From the NCBI GenBank assembly GCA_009823505.1, contig VZQC01006319.1, positions 272,364 to 336,363 on the forward strand: 64,000 nt of DNA, in the 5' to 3' direction. The DNA is from Rhizomys pruinosus. Taxonomy: Eukaryota > Chordata > Mammalia > Rodentia > Spalacidae. Position numbers and translations under genes: made by a program. The notes beneath the pieces were generated by a model. The model was not told the origin of the DNA. It saw only the letters and a list, made by a program, of their open reading frames with translations, and ran no database searches. Below are positions 37,290-51,439 of the stretch, one piece after another. Numbering within the stretch: position 1 is the first letter of the stretch; each line of letters opens with the position of its first letter.

Positions 37290-37940
37290 TTGTTCTCATA
37301 TTATTGTTGAGTTTTAGGAGTTCTCAGTCTAGATACTAACCATCTCTTCAATTATGACTTGTAAATATATTCTCCCATTCTGAAATTTTTCATTTTTACC
37401 TTTAGTAATGTCTGTTTATAGCCAACACGTTCTGAATTTTATGAACTCAAAGTTTTTATTTTATTCACTGTACTTTTGTTGTCATATTTAAGAAATAAGT
37501 TAAACATGAAGCATTATTCCTATGCTTTCTTTAAGAATTTGTAATTTCACCTCTTAGATTTAAACATTTGACCAATGTTAGTTTTAGCATATGGTGTTAG
37601 GTAAGGCTTCAACATCATACTTTTCTATGGAGATGTACAGAATGGTATATTACAGTGGCTGGTTTTCATATATCGAAGTGTCTTTGCATTTCAGATACGG
37701 ACCTTCCTTGGTCACGGTGTATAATCCTTTTAAGATACCTCTGAATTTGGCTTCTTCCCACTTTATTGAAGTTTGCTGTGTGTGACACACTTAGTCCATG
37801 ATAGGGTTTGTTTTGGTTTGGGTTACGTCTTTTTCTAGCTTTGGTAGAATACTGATATTGCACTGAGAGGATAAGTTGGGAAATATCTCCTCTGGTATTA
37901 AATCTTTAAATATCAATTCTTCTTTTAAAAGCTATCAGTT
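37290..37940. other. Single-copy intron sequence
   Basis: Possibly old L1-like AT-rich sequence; nothing firm. Confidence 0.4.
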
Positions 37941-38109
37941 AGCCAGGCGTGGTTGCCCACGCTTTTAATCCTAGCACTCGGGAGGCAGAGGCAGGCGGAT
38001 CTCTATGAGTTCAAGGCCAGCCTGGTCTACAGAGTGAGCTCCAGGATAGCTGGGACTTAAAGGGAGACCCTGTCTCAAAAAGACCAAAAAAAAAAAAAAA
38101 AAAAAAAAA
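37941..38109 (+). mobile_element. B1 SINE
   Basis: Full-length forward B1 with a poly-A run of over 20. Confidence 0.92.
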
Positions 38110-38744
38110 GCCATCACCTTTTGGGGGTGATATTTGCTTCCTTACTAATTATAGGTCTCTCCAGATTTTCTACTCCATGATTCGATCTTGGCAGGTTGTG
38201 TGTTCTGGAACGTGTCCATTTCCTGTAGGCTGGCCCCTTTGGCTCCCACACTACTGTTCTTGGGGCTCCCGTTGGCTTCCTGTCATTGGCTGCACTGTCA
38301 GCAATATCCCCACTTTCATTTTTATCTTAATAATTTGGACCTTCTTCTTCTTGGACTAGTTTGTCAAGTTTGCTGGCTTTAAAAAAAAAAAAAAAAGCAA
38401 CTCCAGCTTCATTGATTCTTTTTCACTCTTTTCTATTTCATTTATCTCCACGCTCATCTCGGTGAAATACTTTCTCCGTCTCCGCTTCCCACCATCCATC
38501 CCCCTACTTCACATGTCTCTGTATTTGGTTTCCTCACATTTTGTTGAATGTTTTTGGCCTTACTTGCTGACGCCCCGTAAATTCCGTGGCTGTCTTCACT
38601 TTTCTTCCATCTCTTACTCTGCTCACACAGTCGATCATTTCTCATTGTTTCCCCTTCACCCTCGCCGATTCTTTCCTCCGCCTGCTCAAATATGTTTTTG
38701 AATCACTCTCCTGAAGTTTTCATTTAACTTGCTCTACTTTTTAC
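38110..38744. other. Intron sequence, possibly old L1 in part
   Basis: The part near 38330-38420 (ttcttcttggactagtttgtc...cagcttcattgattc) resembles minus-strand L1 ORF2; the rest is not recognised. Confidence 0.4.
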
Positions 38745-39075
38745 ATAGAGAATGTCAGCTGTTTTTCTCCCATTGCTGTGACCAAATACCTGACAAAAGC
38801 AAGCTCACATTTGAAGAGAGTATGATCCTTCGTGATGGGGAATGCACAGTAGAGTTTCAAGGGGCAGAACATGGAGCTGGGACTTCTCAAGTCAGGTTGG
38901 ACGAGGAGGAGAGTTAGGAGCACTGGTATTTTCCGTCTATCCTTCGCTTGGGACTGCAGCCTACAGTATGTTGTCAGCCACCTTCAAGGTGCACCTTCCC
39001 TTTCCACTTAAACCTCTCTTAAACACCTGCATATACATACCCAAGGGTTTATCTCATCAGTGCCCCATTTCAGTC
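38745..39075. mobile_element. Diverged rodent repeat related to the one at 16725-17150
   Basis: cccattgctgtgaccaaata matches the reverse complement of the right end of the 16725-17150 repeat, where the corresponding phrase is ccattgctgtgacaaaac. The remainder is strongly diverged. Confidence 0.45.
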
Positions 39076-39384
39076 ATTTGACGCTCACACTTAACTATCA
39101 CACAGAGTTTCTTCTTAGTTTTGTTTGTTTTCTTTGGTCTTCAATTTAATTTATATACCATTTCTTAAGATTTGTATGTTTTTTGAGCATCTTTAGAAAG
39201 TCTGTTCTTAAGTTTTTGTCTAGCAAGCTTATCACTGTGGTCTTTCTCAGACATTTTTCTATTACTTGTTTTGTTTTGCTGTTTGTTTAACTCGCACAGT
39301 TAGACTCTCCTCCCTTTTTTCGTAGACATGCTCTCTGCCAAGGATTAGCCAAAAGTGTGAATTTAAGACCTTCTTTGGCTCTTT

Positions 39385-39604
39385 TCTTTATTTTGTTTAT
39401 TTTTCATGTGCATGAATGTACTGTCTGCATATAGGTTGGTGCTTCCGTGTTGTGTAATGCTGCAGAGGTCAGAAGAGGGCATCAGATTCCCCCGGAACTG
39501 GAGTCAAAGATGGCCCTCAGCCACCATGTGGGTGCTGGGGATCGAACCCAGGTCCTCTGCAAGAGCAGTCGGCACTCTTAACCGCTAGGCCATCTCTCCA
39601 GCCC
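39385..39604 (-). mobile_element. B2 SINE, short subtype
   Basis: A reverse B2 flanked by direct repeats of ttctttggctctttt (39372 and 39604). Confidence 0.92.
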
Positions 39605-39712
39605 TTCTTTGGCTCTTTTTACGCGTTAGTATCCTTGGATTTCTACACTGACTCTCTCAATTTCCTCATGTGTGTCTTGGCCTTTGTTTTTAATTTTACT
39701 TTTATTTTTTTC

Positions 39713-39783
39713 AGTGCTGGGGATCAAACCCAGAACCTTGTGCATGGCAGATAAGCACTCTCCCAGAGTTTTCTCCCAGCTCT
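39713..39783 (-). mobile_element. ID SINE
   Basis: tgctggggatcaaacccaga and aagcactctcccagag mark a reverse ID element. Confidence 0.75.
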
Positions 39784-39785
39784 CT

Positions 39786-41505
39786 AGTTGCCTTTAAATA
39801 TCCTAGGCTTTACATTTCTGCCTTTCAAAACAGAAGAGAAAAAAAGAAAAGGAAAAGAGAGTCTGCCCACTACAAGGCCTAGTAAAGGAAGCATCTCTGA
39901 CATGTCTGATCAGGCAATGAACAACTTGGCCCAATGTAGTTTTGAAAGAATAACCCTAAAAGTTCATATCCTCCCAACATATAGAAAACATCCTGATTAA
40001 AGCTTCCCAGATAAACAGAACCAGCAGCACATGTGTTTGCATGTGTACGTAGAAAGAGAAATTTGTTACACAAATTAAAGATGCTACAGATAAAAAAAAT
40101 GTTATAGGTTTGATAGGAGGGAGGTTGGCCTCAGTTCTTTTCTAGATGAGAACTTAATGATACGGAAAATGGGGATATGCTGTGCCCTTCAGGATCTTTA
40201 GTCCCATTCACAAAAGAATTTAAGAATGGACTCAAACAGAAGTTTTAGGATAATTTTATTTGAATTTAAGGGACATTCTTTCGAGCAAGCAATCCACAAA
40301 TCACAGCAGCTGCCCTTAGAGGAGAATGGAGCGGGTAGAAGAAAGCCAGAGTCATGAGGATTTAGGGGTGGGCGGCATAGAGGTCAGATGTGGGCAACTC
40401 ACAAGCACATGGTGGTAAGCGGGAAGGCAGCTCAAGAGAAAAGGATCGAGAAACCCAAAACGTTGGAGTAGCCCAGAGCGTAAGTGGGAGCATGCTTAGA
40501 AAAGAGAAAGAAAGAAGAAAAAGAGAGGCTAGTCTTCTCTGAAGAATTCAGAAAAGCCAGCAGACATGGAAAGCAGGGATTCCCAGCGGAAAAAGTTCAC
40601 CATCTCTTTAACACACTAGGTGTTCCGCCCCTTTCTGTAGCATGCCTTAAAGGGAACCTGCTCTCCTAGGGGTACTGTGACCAGGTGATTGACCTGGGAA
40701 CACTCTAAAGTTGGATCTTCATGCAAGTCAGAGATTTTATCCTCGTCATCAGTTTTCTCTTAAGGGCCTTTTTGGAGATTGTAACATTTATTAGGAAAGT
40801 TATTAACAGCAGACCATAGACAGGATTCCCAGTGACAGGGGCAAGGTTCCACAGCATGTGACCTAGTCTAGATGCAGGAGTCACAGAGGCAACGACTCAC
40901 TAACTAAAAGTTCTGCTTGGGTTCAGGCATCTGTTGAACTGGACTTGCAGCTACAAGGGGGAGGAGGAGCTTCAAGGCATAGCAGAGTCTTATCAACACT
41001 CTGTCCAGAAAACACTGGCAAGTGGCCTTGGTCTGATTTCCCACCGCCATAGCATCTGTCTCTCTTTGAAGGCAGGTAAATGGTCTGTAATGCAACAAAG
41101 TTCATTTTAAGGAATTAGCTCTCAACGTTGAGGATGCTTGGCAAGGCCAAAATTTCCAGTGGAAATTGTGGGGAAGCCTTGTAGTCCTAAGTGCAAAGGC
41201 CAGTTGCTGGTAGGGCTCCTTCTTCCCAAGGATGTCAGTCTTTATTCTAAAGAACTTTAACTGATTGAATAAAGCCCATTCATCTTCTGGAAGCATGGTC
41301 TGCTTGACTTAAAATCCATGAAGTTAAATTCATCCAAAAAGCACCTCCACAGAAATGCCCACAAGAATGTTTGACCAAGTATCTTTACACCATTGCTCCC
41401 CTCCACCCCCCACAGCCCCCCAAGCAGACACATGTCATTAACTATGGCATTGTCTTAACATAAACTGTAAAGTGACAGTACTAGATGATATAATACATTT
41501 TGGCA
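39786..41505. other. Mostly single-copy intron sequence
   Basis: No exon, SINE or L1 recognised. Confidence 0.45.
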
Positions 41506-41509
41506 TTAT

Positions 41510-41757
41510 ATTTTTTTTAATTAATTTTATTTATTTCTGTATGTGTACGAATGTATTGTCTGCATGCAAGTCTGTGCACCCATGTCGTGCAATGCCGCGG
41601 AGGTCAGAAGTGGGCGTCGGATTCCCCTGGAGCTGGAGTTCTCCTGGAGTTGGAGTTTCAGACGGTTCTCAGCCGCCATGTGGGTGCTGGGGATCGAACC
41701 CGGGTCCTCTGCAAGAGCGGTCGGCGCTCTTAACCGCTAGGCCATCTCTCCAGCCCC
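41510..41757 (-). mobile_element. Young B2 SINE, long subtype
   Basis: A reverse, CpG-rich B2 with the 17-bp internal duplication, flanked by ttggcattatatttt (41500 and 41758). Confidence 0.94.
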
Positions 41758-41793
41758 TTGGCATTATATTTTATGGTGAAACTTCTATATTCT

Positions 41794-41948
41794 CTTTTTT
41801 TGTTTTGGTCTTTTTGACACAGGCTCTCCCTTTAGTCCCAGTTGGCCTGGAGTTTGCTCTATAGACCAGGCTGGCCTTGAACTCACAGAGACTTGCCTGC
41901 CTCTGCCTCCTGAGTACTGGGATTAAAGACATTGGCTACCATCCCCCC
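41794..41948 (-). mobile_element. B1 SINE
   Basis: A diverged reverse B1, ending at a C-rich run. Confidence 0.85.
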
Positions 41949-41959
41949 CCCACACTTGA

Positions 41960-41993
<34 letters not shown>

Positions 41994-42182
41994 TTTTATA
42001 CGTATGATTGTCTCCTGCAGGTAGGCAGGTGTGCTGCTATTGTGCATGGCCATGGAAGTCAAAAGAAGGCATCAGATCCCCTGGAACTGGAGCTACAGAG
42101 AGCTTCAAGTCCTGGGAATCAAACCCAGGTCCTTCACGAGAGCAACCAGTGTTCTTAACCACTGAGCCATCTTTCCAGCTCC
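41960..42182 (-). mobile_element. Old B2-like SINE with (TTTA)n tail
   Basis: A (TTTA)n run at 41966-41998 is the reverse tail of a diverged B2 that ends gagccatctttccagctcc. Confidence 0.75.
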
Positions 42183-42217
42183 CTATACTCTATTTTATTT
42201 AAAATTCAATTTTCAGG

Positions 42218-42432
42218 GCCTGGAAAGGTGGCTCAGGGGTTAAGAGCCCTGGCTGATCTTTCGGCAGACCCGGGTTTCATTCCCAGCATCCACATGGCAG
42301 CTACCAACCATCTATAACTCCAGTTCCAAGGGAATCCAACTCCCCCTTTTGACCTCCACGGGCATTGCATGATACGGGTGCACTTATATGCATGCAGGTA
42401 ATAGACTCATAAACAGAAAATGAAAATAATAG
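42218..42432 (+). mobile_element. Old B2 SINE
   Basis: Starts ggcctggaaaggtggctcag; contains ctccagttccaagggaatcc; A-rich tail. Confidence 0.8.
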
Positions 42433-43644
42433 ATAAAATTCAAATCTCATCCATCCAGTTTTGTCACTGTGGCTGTTTTGCTGTATGGGTTTTAGCAAGT
42501 CAACTCCCTTTAAAGTTACCCTAGAAACCACATATTCCATGTTTCTGCTCTCTCCATAAGACCCCAAGGAAACCCCACTAGGAAGCCCATGCAGCTCTCT
42601 CTCTGGAAGCAGGACTTCCACAACAGGAAGAAGACTGCTGTGCAGCCACCAGCTGCTCTTGCCCCTCAGCCCTGCCCTCCCCCAGCCTCCTGTTCCTTTC
42701 TATACCATCTCACTACCCTAACTTGCTGCCTGGAATTTTCCACTCTTCAACATCTTCTCCCTTGTCGTGATTATGTAACTATTCACTTTGGTGACTTATT
42801 CCATTACTCTCTGGATAAAATGACTCTTGTAATCTTTTGTGCTTCCTGACACTACTGAATTCTTACTTCAGATCCCTGTAGCCTTTTAAAGTAAATTATG
42901 TCAATTTTTCATAATTTTTGATTTTTCATCTCCTTAGATATTTTTCCGATAGGATTTTATGGTAAGTAAAAATGTCATTCATCTCCAAGAAAATGACTTC
43001 CATTCAGCCTTTCTTTTAGTAGCCTGAAAGTTAGATTTTTGTAACCATTAAGTTGCCTTTAGGTTAGAATCTTTTTGGTTATATGGATAAAATGATCATG
43101 CAGTTTAACAGGAGCTGCAAAAGCATCTGGAAAATAGAATATAGCCTTCCTCTGTCTCAGAGCTGGGCATCCGTCCTATTTTTAATGTAATAATCACCTA
43201 ATATTCCCAAGAATTCCTTACTCTACCTAGTTATATTTTTCATTTATTTTGAGCTTTGCATTTTCCTTCTTTACATTCAGGACTGAACAGTTTACTTCTG
43301 CAGGAATGGTGCATAAAGGATTCCTTCTCAAAGCCCACAGCATACATCAAATGATCCATGAAACTACAGGGTATTGTAATTTGTTACCTTAGCACTTGAC
43401 CAGTGGTCTTTGAAGGGGATACCAATACCAGTGTGTTTGCAAAACATTTTGGAGTTCAAGGAGATTTATTTCTCTACTGGGTTATTATTTTAATGTGATA
43501 CTTTAAAATGATTAGCAACATGTTTCTTGGTATGTTTTACTCTGTTATTAAATATGTAGAGATTTGTCCTGTTTCTACAGGCAATGAGTTGATTCAGAAT
43601 TTTCTTACGCTTTGAGCTATTTTATCAAAAATATTGCATTCCAG
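42433..43644. other. Single-copy intron sequence
   Basis: No exon or repeat recognised. Confidence 0.5.
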
Positions 43645-43865
43645 GGCTGGAGAGATGGTTCAGTGGTTAAGAGCACTGGTTGTTCTTACAGAAGACCCGG
43701 GTTCAAATTCCAGCACCCACATAGCAGCTAACAACTGTCTGTAACTCCATTTCCAGGGGATCTAACACCCTCTTCTGTCCTCCTCAGGCATTGCCCAACA
43801 TGGGTGCACTTAAACACATGAAGACATAACACTCATACACACGTGAAATAAAAATAAAGAAAAGT
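43645..43865 (+). mobile_element. B2 SINE, older
   Basis: Starts gggctggagagatggttcag and ends aaataaaaataaagaaaa. Confidence 0.88.
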
Positions 43866-44391
43866 GTTTAAAAAAAATCTTAGAGGCCAAATGTTTGCCT
43901 TAGGAAATTCTTAATCTTCTATTAATATAAATTATAAATGTAATATGATAGCCTATAAATCTAGAGCCTCTTAGCTTTTAAAAGCTTATGATGGCCTTTT
44001 GTCCTTGTTAATTTGCTAAGATCTAAAATCACTGGGACGTTTGTGTTCAGGGTTCCTTCGTTCTAAGCAACAGAAATTAATTCTGACCAGTGTTAAGCCA
44101 GAATACTGAAAACAACAGAAAGTGCTGATATGGTCTCCCAAGGGAAAGTTGTGGCCGTCTGGACCTCAGGGGAAGCTCTTCTGGGTTGAGTAGAGGACTT
44201 CTTGGTGCTTAGCTGACCTCTGATACCAGCCTCCCTGAGTGTCTCTACCCCTGATTCCAATTTTAAGAGAAAGAATGGCATGACATGACATAACCTTGAG
44301 TCACATGTCAACTTCATGTCATGATCTGCATACTCAGAAAACTAATGTTAGTTATTTTAATGTGTCACTTTCCTGCTAGGAATAAAACTAG

Positions 44392-44557
44392 ATTTTTTTT
44401 TCTTTTTTTTTTGGGCCTTTTCGAGACAGGGTCTCCCTGTAGCCCCAACTGTCCTGGAACTCACTATGTAGACTGGGCTGGCCTTGAACTCACAAAGATC
44501 TGCCTGCCTCTGCCTCCCAAGTGCTAGGATTAAAGGCGTGAGCCACCACACCCGGCT
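44392..44557 (-). mobile_element. B1 SINE with target-site duplication
   Basis: A reverse B1 flanked by taaaactagattttt (44383 and 44557). Confidence 0.93.
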
Positions 44558-44819
44558 AAAACTAGATTTTTAATTGTTTATTTGTGGCTTGTTTTTTCTC
44601 TCCCTGTTTACATCAGATTTAAATAACATTTGAACTCTACGCTATCTTTATCAAAACTGAGGCATAAATATTCACCAAAGGTAAAATATAAATTAGATGT
44701 ATAACCATTTTAAATTAATTTATATTTTAAAACCCCATTTATACAACTTACTATACTACTATTCTACCATAAAATCCAGTCTTAATCATGTTAATTTTAG
44801 TTCATAGAATACATAAAAC

Positions 44820-44985
44820 AGCCGGGCATGATGGATCATGCCTTTAATCCTAGCACTTGGGAGGCAGAGGCAGGTGGATCCTTGTGAGTTCAAGGCCAGC
44901 CTGGTCTACAGAGCGAGTTCCAGGCCAGCTGGGGCTACATGGAGACCCTGTCTCGAAAAGACCAAAAAAAATTAAAAATAAAAAA
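44820..44985 (+). mobile_element. B1 SINE with target-site duplication
   Basis: A forward B1 flanked by agaatacataaaac (44806 and 44986). Confidence 0.93.
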
Positions 44986-45347
44986 AGAATACATAAAACG
45001 AAGTAGAAAGTTTCGATTTCTGTGTAATTTTTCTGTAATATAAAATGTATGGATGGAGATAGAGGATACATTTTGGAAAGAGTGACAATAAAGGTTGATT
45101 CCTTTTATTCAGATATTCTGTTAGGAGGTATTTAAAGGAGAACCTTCCAAAACTGATTAGTGAGGATGTTTCTTTTTGAAAAAGTTTAAAGAGAATGATT
45201 TATGGATTAAGGATAGGATTTATGCTTAGCTGGAGAAGTTTATGAAGGGAAACAACTAATGAAGAACCAGAAACCAGGCACCGCCACCTCCTGATCAAGT
45301 ACAGCAGCAAGGAAATGTCCGTTTGACCAAATATGGCCTTTAAATTT

Positions 45348-45508
45348 CTTTTTTTTTTTTTTTTTGGTCTTTTCGAGACAGGGTCTCCCTGTAGCCCCAG
45401 CTGTCCTGGAACTCACCTTGTAGACCAGGCTGGCCTTGAACTCACAAAGATCCGCCTATCTCTGCCTCCCAAGTGCTAGGATTAAAGGCGTGCGCCACCA
45501 CGCCCGGC
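45348..45508 (-). mobile_element. B1 SINE with target-site duplication
   Basis: A reverse B1 flanked by ttaaatttc. Confidence 0.92.
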
Positions 45509-46751
<1,243 letters not shown>

Positions 46752-46999
46752 TGAGGGAGACAAGTTTAGTGTTAGATCCTTTCTGCCTTCCCTTTTCATA
46801 TGTACTTTTTCTCTCTAAATGTGCTGGGATATGCCAGAAGAAAATACCTGCTGTACTGTTTGATGTGGGATTTTTACACACGAGAAGAGGAACATGGGGG
46901 ATACTGGAGAAACACTCTGTGAAGAAATGCATGAATAAATTAGAGATGGCCAAGCAAAGCAGCTGAGATGAGAGTACCTGAAGGCTCATTTTTATTTCT

Positions 47000-47150
47000 T
47001 TTTTGTGTGTGTGTGTTTTCTAGACAGGGTCTCCTTGTAGCCCCAGCTGTCCTGGTACTCACTCTGTAGACCAGGCTGGCCTTGAACTCACAAAGATCCC
47101 CCTCCCTCTGCCTCCCAAGTGCTAAAAGGCATGCACCACCACACTCAGCT
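47000..47150 (-). mobile_element. B1 SINE with target-site duplication
   Basis: A reverse B1 flanked by gaaggctcattt (46980 and 47151), with a (GT)n run in its tail. Confidence 0.9.
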
Positions 47151-47254
47151 GAAGGCTCATTTCTAAAAAATTGACTTTTAGTTGTCTAGCTTGTATCTGT
47201 AGTATAGATATTTCCATTTCATTTCTATATTTTGTTACTATTGATTGCTATTAT

Positions 47255-47340
47255 TATTGTTTGGCTTTAATCCTGGGTCTCTCTATGTAACTTCTTGATT
47301 GCTGGGATTACAGGTGTAGTCACAACCTGGCTATATTTTA
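47255..47340 (-). mobile_element. Decayed B1 fragment
   Basis: cctgggtctctctatgtaac and gctgggattacaggtgtagt point to an old reverse B1. Confidence 0.5.
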
Positions 47341-47801
47341 TTTTTAAATTATAATGGAAATATGAGAACTTTGGCTTTGCTATGTCAGATTTAAGTCTAT
47401 TAAGCCATGTGGCAGGCTCGTATACTGAGTCGCCCGCCTAGAATCTACATCAGCTTTAGCAGAGTTTTCTCATTATTATCTTAGGGGAATTGTAGATAAA
47501 ACGATAAAATAGTGAGAGAAAGTTCAAGAATTGTATCTTCTCCCAACAATCACTATTTAATGCCTTTAATCTTTTTAATTATATTTATCAACAAAGAACA
47601 CTTATTCTTGAAAACTCTCTATAGCCTTTGGGAAAAGCTCTGCTATTTATGTACAGTTTTCTAGGCAGCAAATGGAGGAGTGATTCAAAGGCTGCATTCA
47701 TATTGCAAAATCTTCTAATTAAATTTGTTTGAAGATGAAATCCTGGTATACTGTTTCTGTTTGACTACTAATTCAGTTATTACTTATAAGAAGTAAAAAT
47801 A

Positions 47802-48046
47802 GGGCTGGAGAGATGGCCTAGCGGTTGGGAGCGCCGACCGCTCTTGCAGAGGACCCGGGTTCGATCCCCAGCACCCACATGGCGGCTGAGAACCGTATGG
47901 AACTCCAATTCCAGGAGAGCTCCAGTTCCAGGGGAATCCGACACCCTCTTCTGACCTCCGCGGCATTGCACGACACGGGTGCACAAACTTGCTTGCATGC
48001 ACAGTACATTCATACACATACAGAAATAAATAAAAAATTAATAAAA
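47802..48046 (+). mobile_element. Young B2 SINE, long subtype
   Basis: A forward, CpG-rich B2 with the internal 17-bp duplication, flanked by agaagtaaaaata and agaagttaaaata. Intact A and B box regions (gcctagcggttgggag, ggttcgatcccc). Confidence 0.94.
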
Positions 48047-49030
48047 AAAGAAGTTAAAATATAAAGTTTTTGCACTATATAGAGAAAAGATAAAAATTTT
48101 AATACATGTTTTTGAAGATCCAATGATTTAAAAACCTTTCTAACAGACCTACATCTCTAAGAAAACTGAGAAAATAAGAAGAAAAGTAAAACCTAGAGTC
48201 ATGTAAGAAAAACAAAATTCACTGATTCTCACATACGAGTCTCTTCAGGATAAATTCTGATATATCACTAAGTATTTTAAAAAATTTACAAAACTGAAAG
48301 TTACATACAAATTATTGTAACTTTTACATATATTAATAATTAACTGATATTGCATATTAATATTATACTCATATATAATTAATACTCAACCTTTCTGTTT
48401 TATATTAATTTATGACAAACCCAATTATTTTCTGCCTTTAATATACAATTACTAGTCACTATTTTGATGTCAGTATTCTGTGCCTATTATGTTCTTCATT
48501 CTGTAATAAGTATTCTAATCTTGAAGAATGAGTTTAACAAGCCAGCTTTCTAGATGCAAGGATCCCACATGTACTGTCTCCATATTATTAGTGGTACATT
48601 TTGCTGGGCTGGAGATGCAGCCTAATGTACAGTGCTTGACCAGCACATATGAGGCCCTGGATCCTGGCTATAGAATAGGGAGAGCAAAGCACTTAATGAC
48701 ACATTTGATATTTATATAGACCCAAGGACAGTAGGAATGTCCCAAGGCAAAATGGAACATAAGCTCACCTTAACCTACAGGGAAATGTCCCAATACAAAA
48801 TGTGTGAAGCAAAAAAAAAAAGGTGCATTATTCTGAAGTGACAATTTTACTGAAAAAAATTAGTGGGATAAAAAACAATGTTGACCAGCTATGGTAGCAT
48901 GCTCCCCTCACTAGGAGAAGTCTGAGGCCTGGACTACTTAACAAGATGCTGCAGAAAGAAGAAAAAGTGGGCGGGTGTGGGGGGGAGACTCTGTGTTCAG
49001 AAACCAATCGTGCATCAGACAGAAAGAAAG
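48047..49030. other. AT-rich intron with one ID SINE
   Basis: 48605-48668 is an ID-like element (gggctggagatgcagcctaa, gaggccctggatcctgg). The rest is not recognised. Confidence 0.5.
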
Positions 49031-49035
49031 AAATG

Positions 49036-49292
49036 GGGGGCTGGAGAGATGGCCTAGCGGTTAAGAGCGCCGACCGCTCTTACAGAGGACCCGGGTTCGA
49101 TCCCCAGCACCCACATGGCGGCTGAGAACCGTCTGAAGCTCCAATTCCAGGAGAACTCCAGTTCCAGGGGAATCCGAGACCCTCTTCTGAACTCCGCGGC
49201 GTTGCACGACACGGGTGCACAAACTTGCATGCAGACAGTACATTCATACACATACAGAAATAAATAAAATTAATAAAAAAAATTAAAAAAAA
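49036..49292 (+). mobile_element. Young B2 SINE, long subtype
   Basis: A forward, CpG-rich B2 with the internal duplication, flanked by aaagaaagaaatgggg (49021 and 49290). Confidence 0.94.
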
Positions 49293-49309
49293 AGAAAGAA
49301 ATGGGGATG

Positions 49310-49392
49310 GAAAGAGGTAGGGAGAGGGAGAGAGGGAGGGAAGGAGGGAAGGAGGGAAGGAAGGAGGGAGGGAGGGAGGGAAGGAGGGAGGT
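49310..49392 (+). repeat. Purine-rich (GGGA/GGAA)n tract
   Basis: About 80 nt of almost pure G and A. Confidence 0.92.
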
Positions 49393-50032
49393 AGAGAGAT
49401 ACTTCAAGCATAACTTAACAGGAAAGCACTTACATAATATGAATAAGACCATGGGTCCCATCCCAACACAGAAAAACAAATTAGGTGAAAGCCAAGATGT
49501 GTTATATAACCAAATGGAAAATTCGTATGAATGCACTTTCAAATTTTAATAGCTTAGAGAGACATGTCACTGTGCCCTATGATCCATTAATTGGTATTCA
49601 TTGTGCTGTAGTTTAGTCACAGTATAGTCACAGACTTGCACAACCATCTCCACGATCTAATATTTCATGTCTATAAAAAAAAAAAAACCTGTACTCTATG
49701 AGTATTCTCCACTTCCTCCCAAGATCCCCTGCCAGGGCAGGTAACAATCTCTTCTGAAGAATTCATGTAAATAAAATCATACGATATGTTTCTCTTGTGC
49801 CTCTCCTTTTTCTCTTAGTTTAGTCTTTTCAAGGTTGATCCACATTGTAGATTTATCAATACTCTTTCTATAGCTAAATAATATTTCTCTGAATGTATAT
49901 ACCCCATTTATGTATGTCCATTCATTAGTTAAGGAACCCTGGGTTTCCACTTTTTTAATATTAATTTCTGAATGCCGATAATAAACATGCATAAATTATT
50001 TACATGTGTGTATGGATGGGTGAATAGAATAT

Positions 50033-50105
50033 CTCTCATCTGTCTATCATCCATCCATATATCTATCATCTATCTATATCTATCATCTACTGTCATCCAT
50101 CTATT
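50033..50105 (+). repeat. Imperfect (ATCT/ATCC)n microsatellite
   Basis: Repeated ctatcat and ccatc units with interruptions. Confidence 0.8.
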
Positions 50106-50426
50106 CTTTTACAACCACATTGATGTGTTTATATTTAAATGTTTCCTGTTACAGCCGTCAGTGTCAGGTCTGTTCTGAAGGAGTCACCCTTCCTAAAGGA
50201 TGTGTATGAAAGTTGCCAGCTAATCTGTGACCTCACACAGAGGTTTTCAGTGTGTACTGCAGTCACCAAATGAGAAATGTTAGATTTCTTCCACTTACAT
50301 GTCATTCTACCATACTGTAGCTAAATGATGGAACTTCGAGTTGCAGTCACTTCCCAAATTATTATTTGTCTTATTCACTGATACTCACAGAATTTGAAGT
50401 TTATAAATGTAAAGAAAACTTTTTGG

Positions 50427-50590
50427 TCAGGCATGGTGGCACACACCTTTAATCTCAGCAAGCACTCAGGAGGCAGAGGCAGGTGGATCTCTATGAGTTC
50501 AAGGCCAGCCTGGTCTACATATCTATTGAGTTCCAGGCCAGCCGGGGATACAGGGAGACCCTGTCTCAAAAAAGAAAAAAAAAAAAAAAG
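50427..50590 (+). mobile_element. B1 SINE
   Basis: A forward B1 with a small duplication in its body and a long A-rich tail. Confidence 0.9.
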
Positions 50591-50594
50591 TTTT

Positions 50595-50810
50595 CAAAGA
50601 CCATTAAGATGGCTCAGAAGGAAAAAGTGCTTGTCCCCAAGCTTGGGGAGCCTAAACTCAGTCTCTGGATCCCACATGGTAAAAGGAGAGAACTGACTCC
50701 TACAAGTCCTCTGACTTGCACATGTGCATGGAGATACACATACAAGCACACATGCACATGGAGACACACATACAAACACACACGCACAAACAAACAAATG
50801 TTAAAAAAAA
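50595..50810 (+). mobile_element. Diverged tRNA-derived SINE (B3-like)
   Basis: accattaagatggctcagaa and a CA-rich, A-rich tail suggest an old B2/B3-type element. Confidence 0.5.
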
Positions 50811-51425
50811 ATAATGGTTTTCAAAATATGAAATTGAATTTCCTTTTGTAATGACTAATTCCAGCAGTCAGCTTTCGTAGCTTCTGCATTCGAATTTACA
50901 CATTTAGAAATGTTAGAAAGGAAATGACTGTAGTAATTTTCTGTACAATACCTCATCACAATCGTGAAAACAGGTTCTTCTTCCCCCTTTCCTTTTGACT
51001 CTCAGGCACATTTGATTAGTCACATATTTTATACGTGGTCGCAGGCTGAAATTTTAATGTGGCTCAAATAAGCCATTGGTACTTTCCATCAGTGCTCATT
51101 TTATTCAGTTGACTTTTCTTGTTATTATTGGCTTAATTTTGCATTCTTCCAAATTTGTCTTCTGTTCCCCTGGGTGCTTTTTGCATTTTAATTGCCAGTA
51201 AAACCAAGGCCATTCAACTAGGTTGGCCTCAAGTTTATTTTTCTTGATTCCTTCCCTTTCAGTTCCACACAGATGCATTCTTCATCTGCCTGCTGACCGC
51301 CTCCTCCTCCCTTCATGGTACCTGTCCAGTGGATACTACTGCGCAGTCATTAGCTCTGCATTTGACCCCATTGCCTTTAGGCCACAATTTCCTTCCTTTC
51401 TGTGATGCAGCTTTAAACTATTCCT
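50811..51425. other. Single-copy intron sequence
   Basis: Nothing recognised. Confidence 0.5.
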
Positions 51426-51439
51426 TTTCTTTTTTTTTT

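Noticed and set aside
41472..41864. 130-codon plus-strand frame
   Set aside because: Translation across a reverse B2 SINE; the same peptide phrases recur at every B2 copy.
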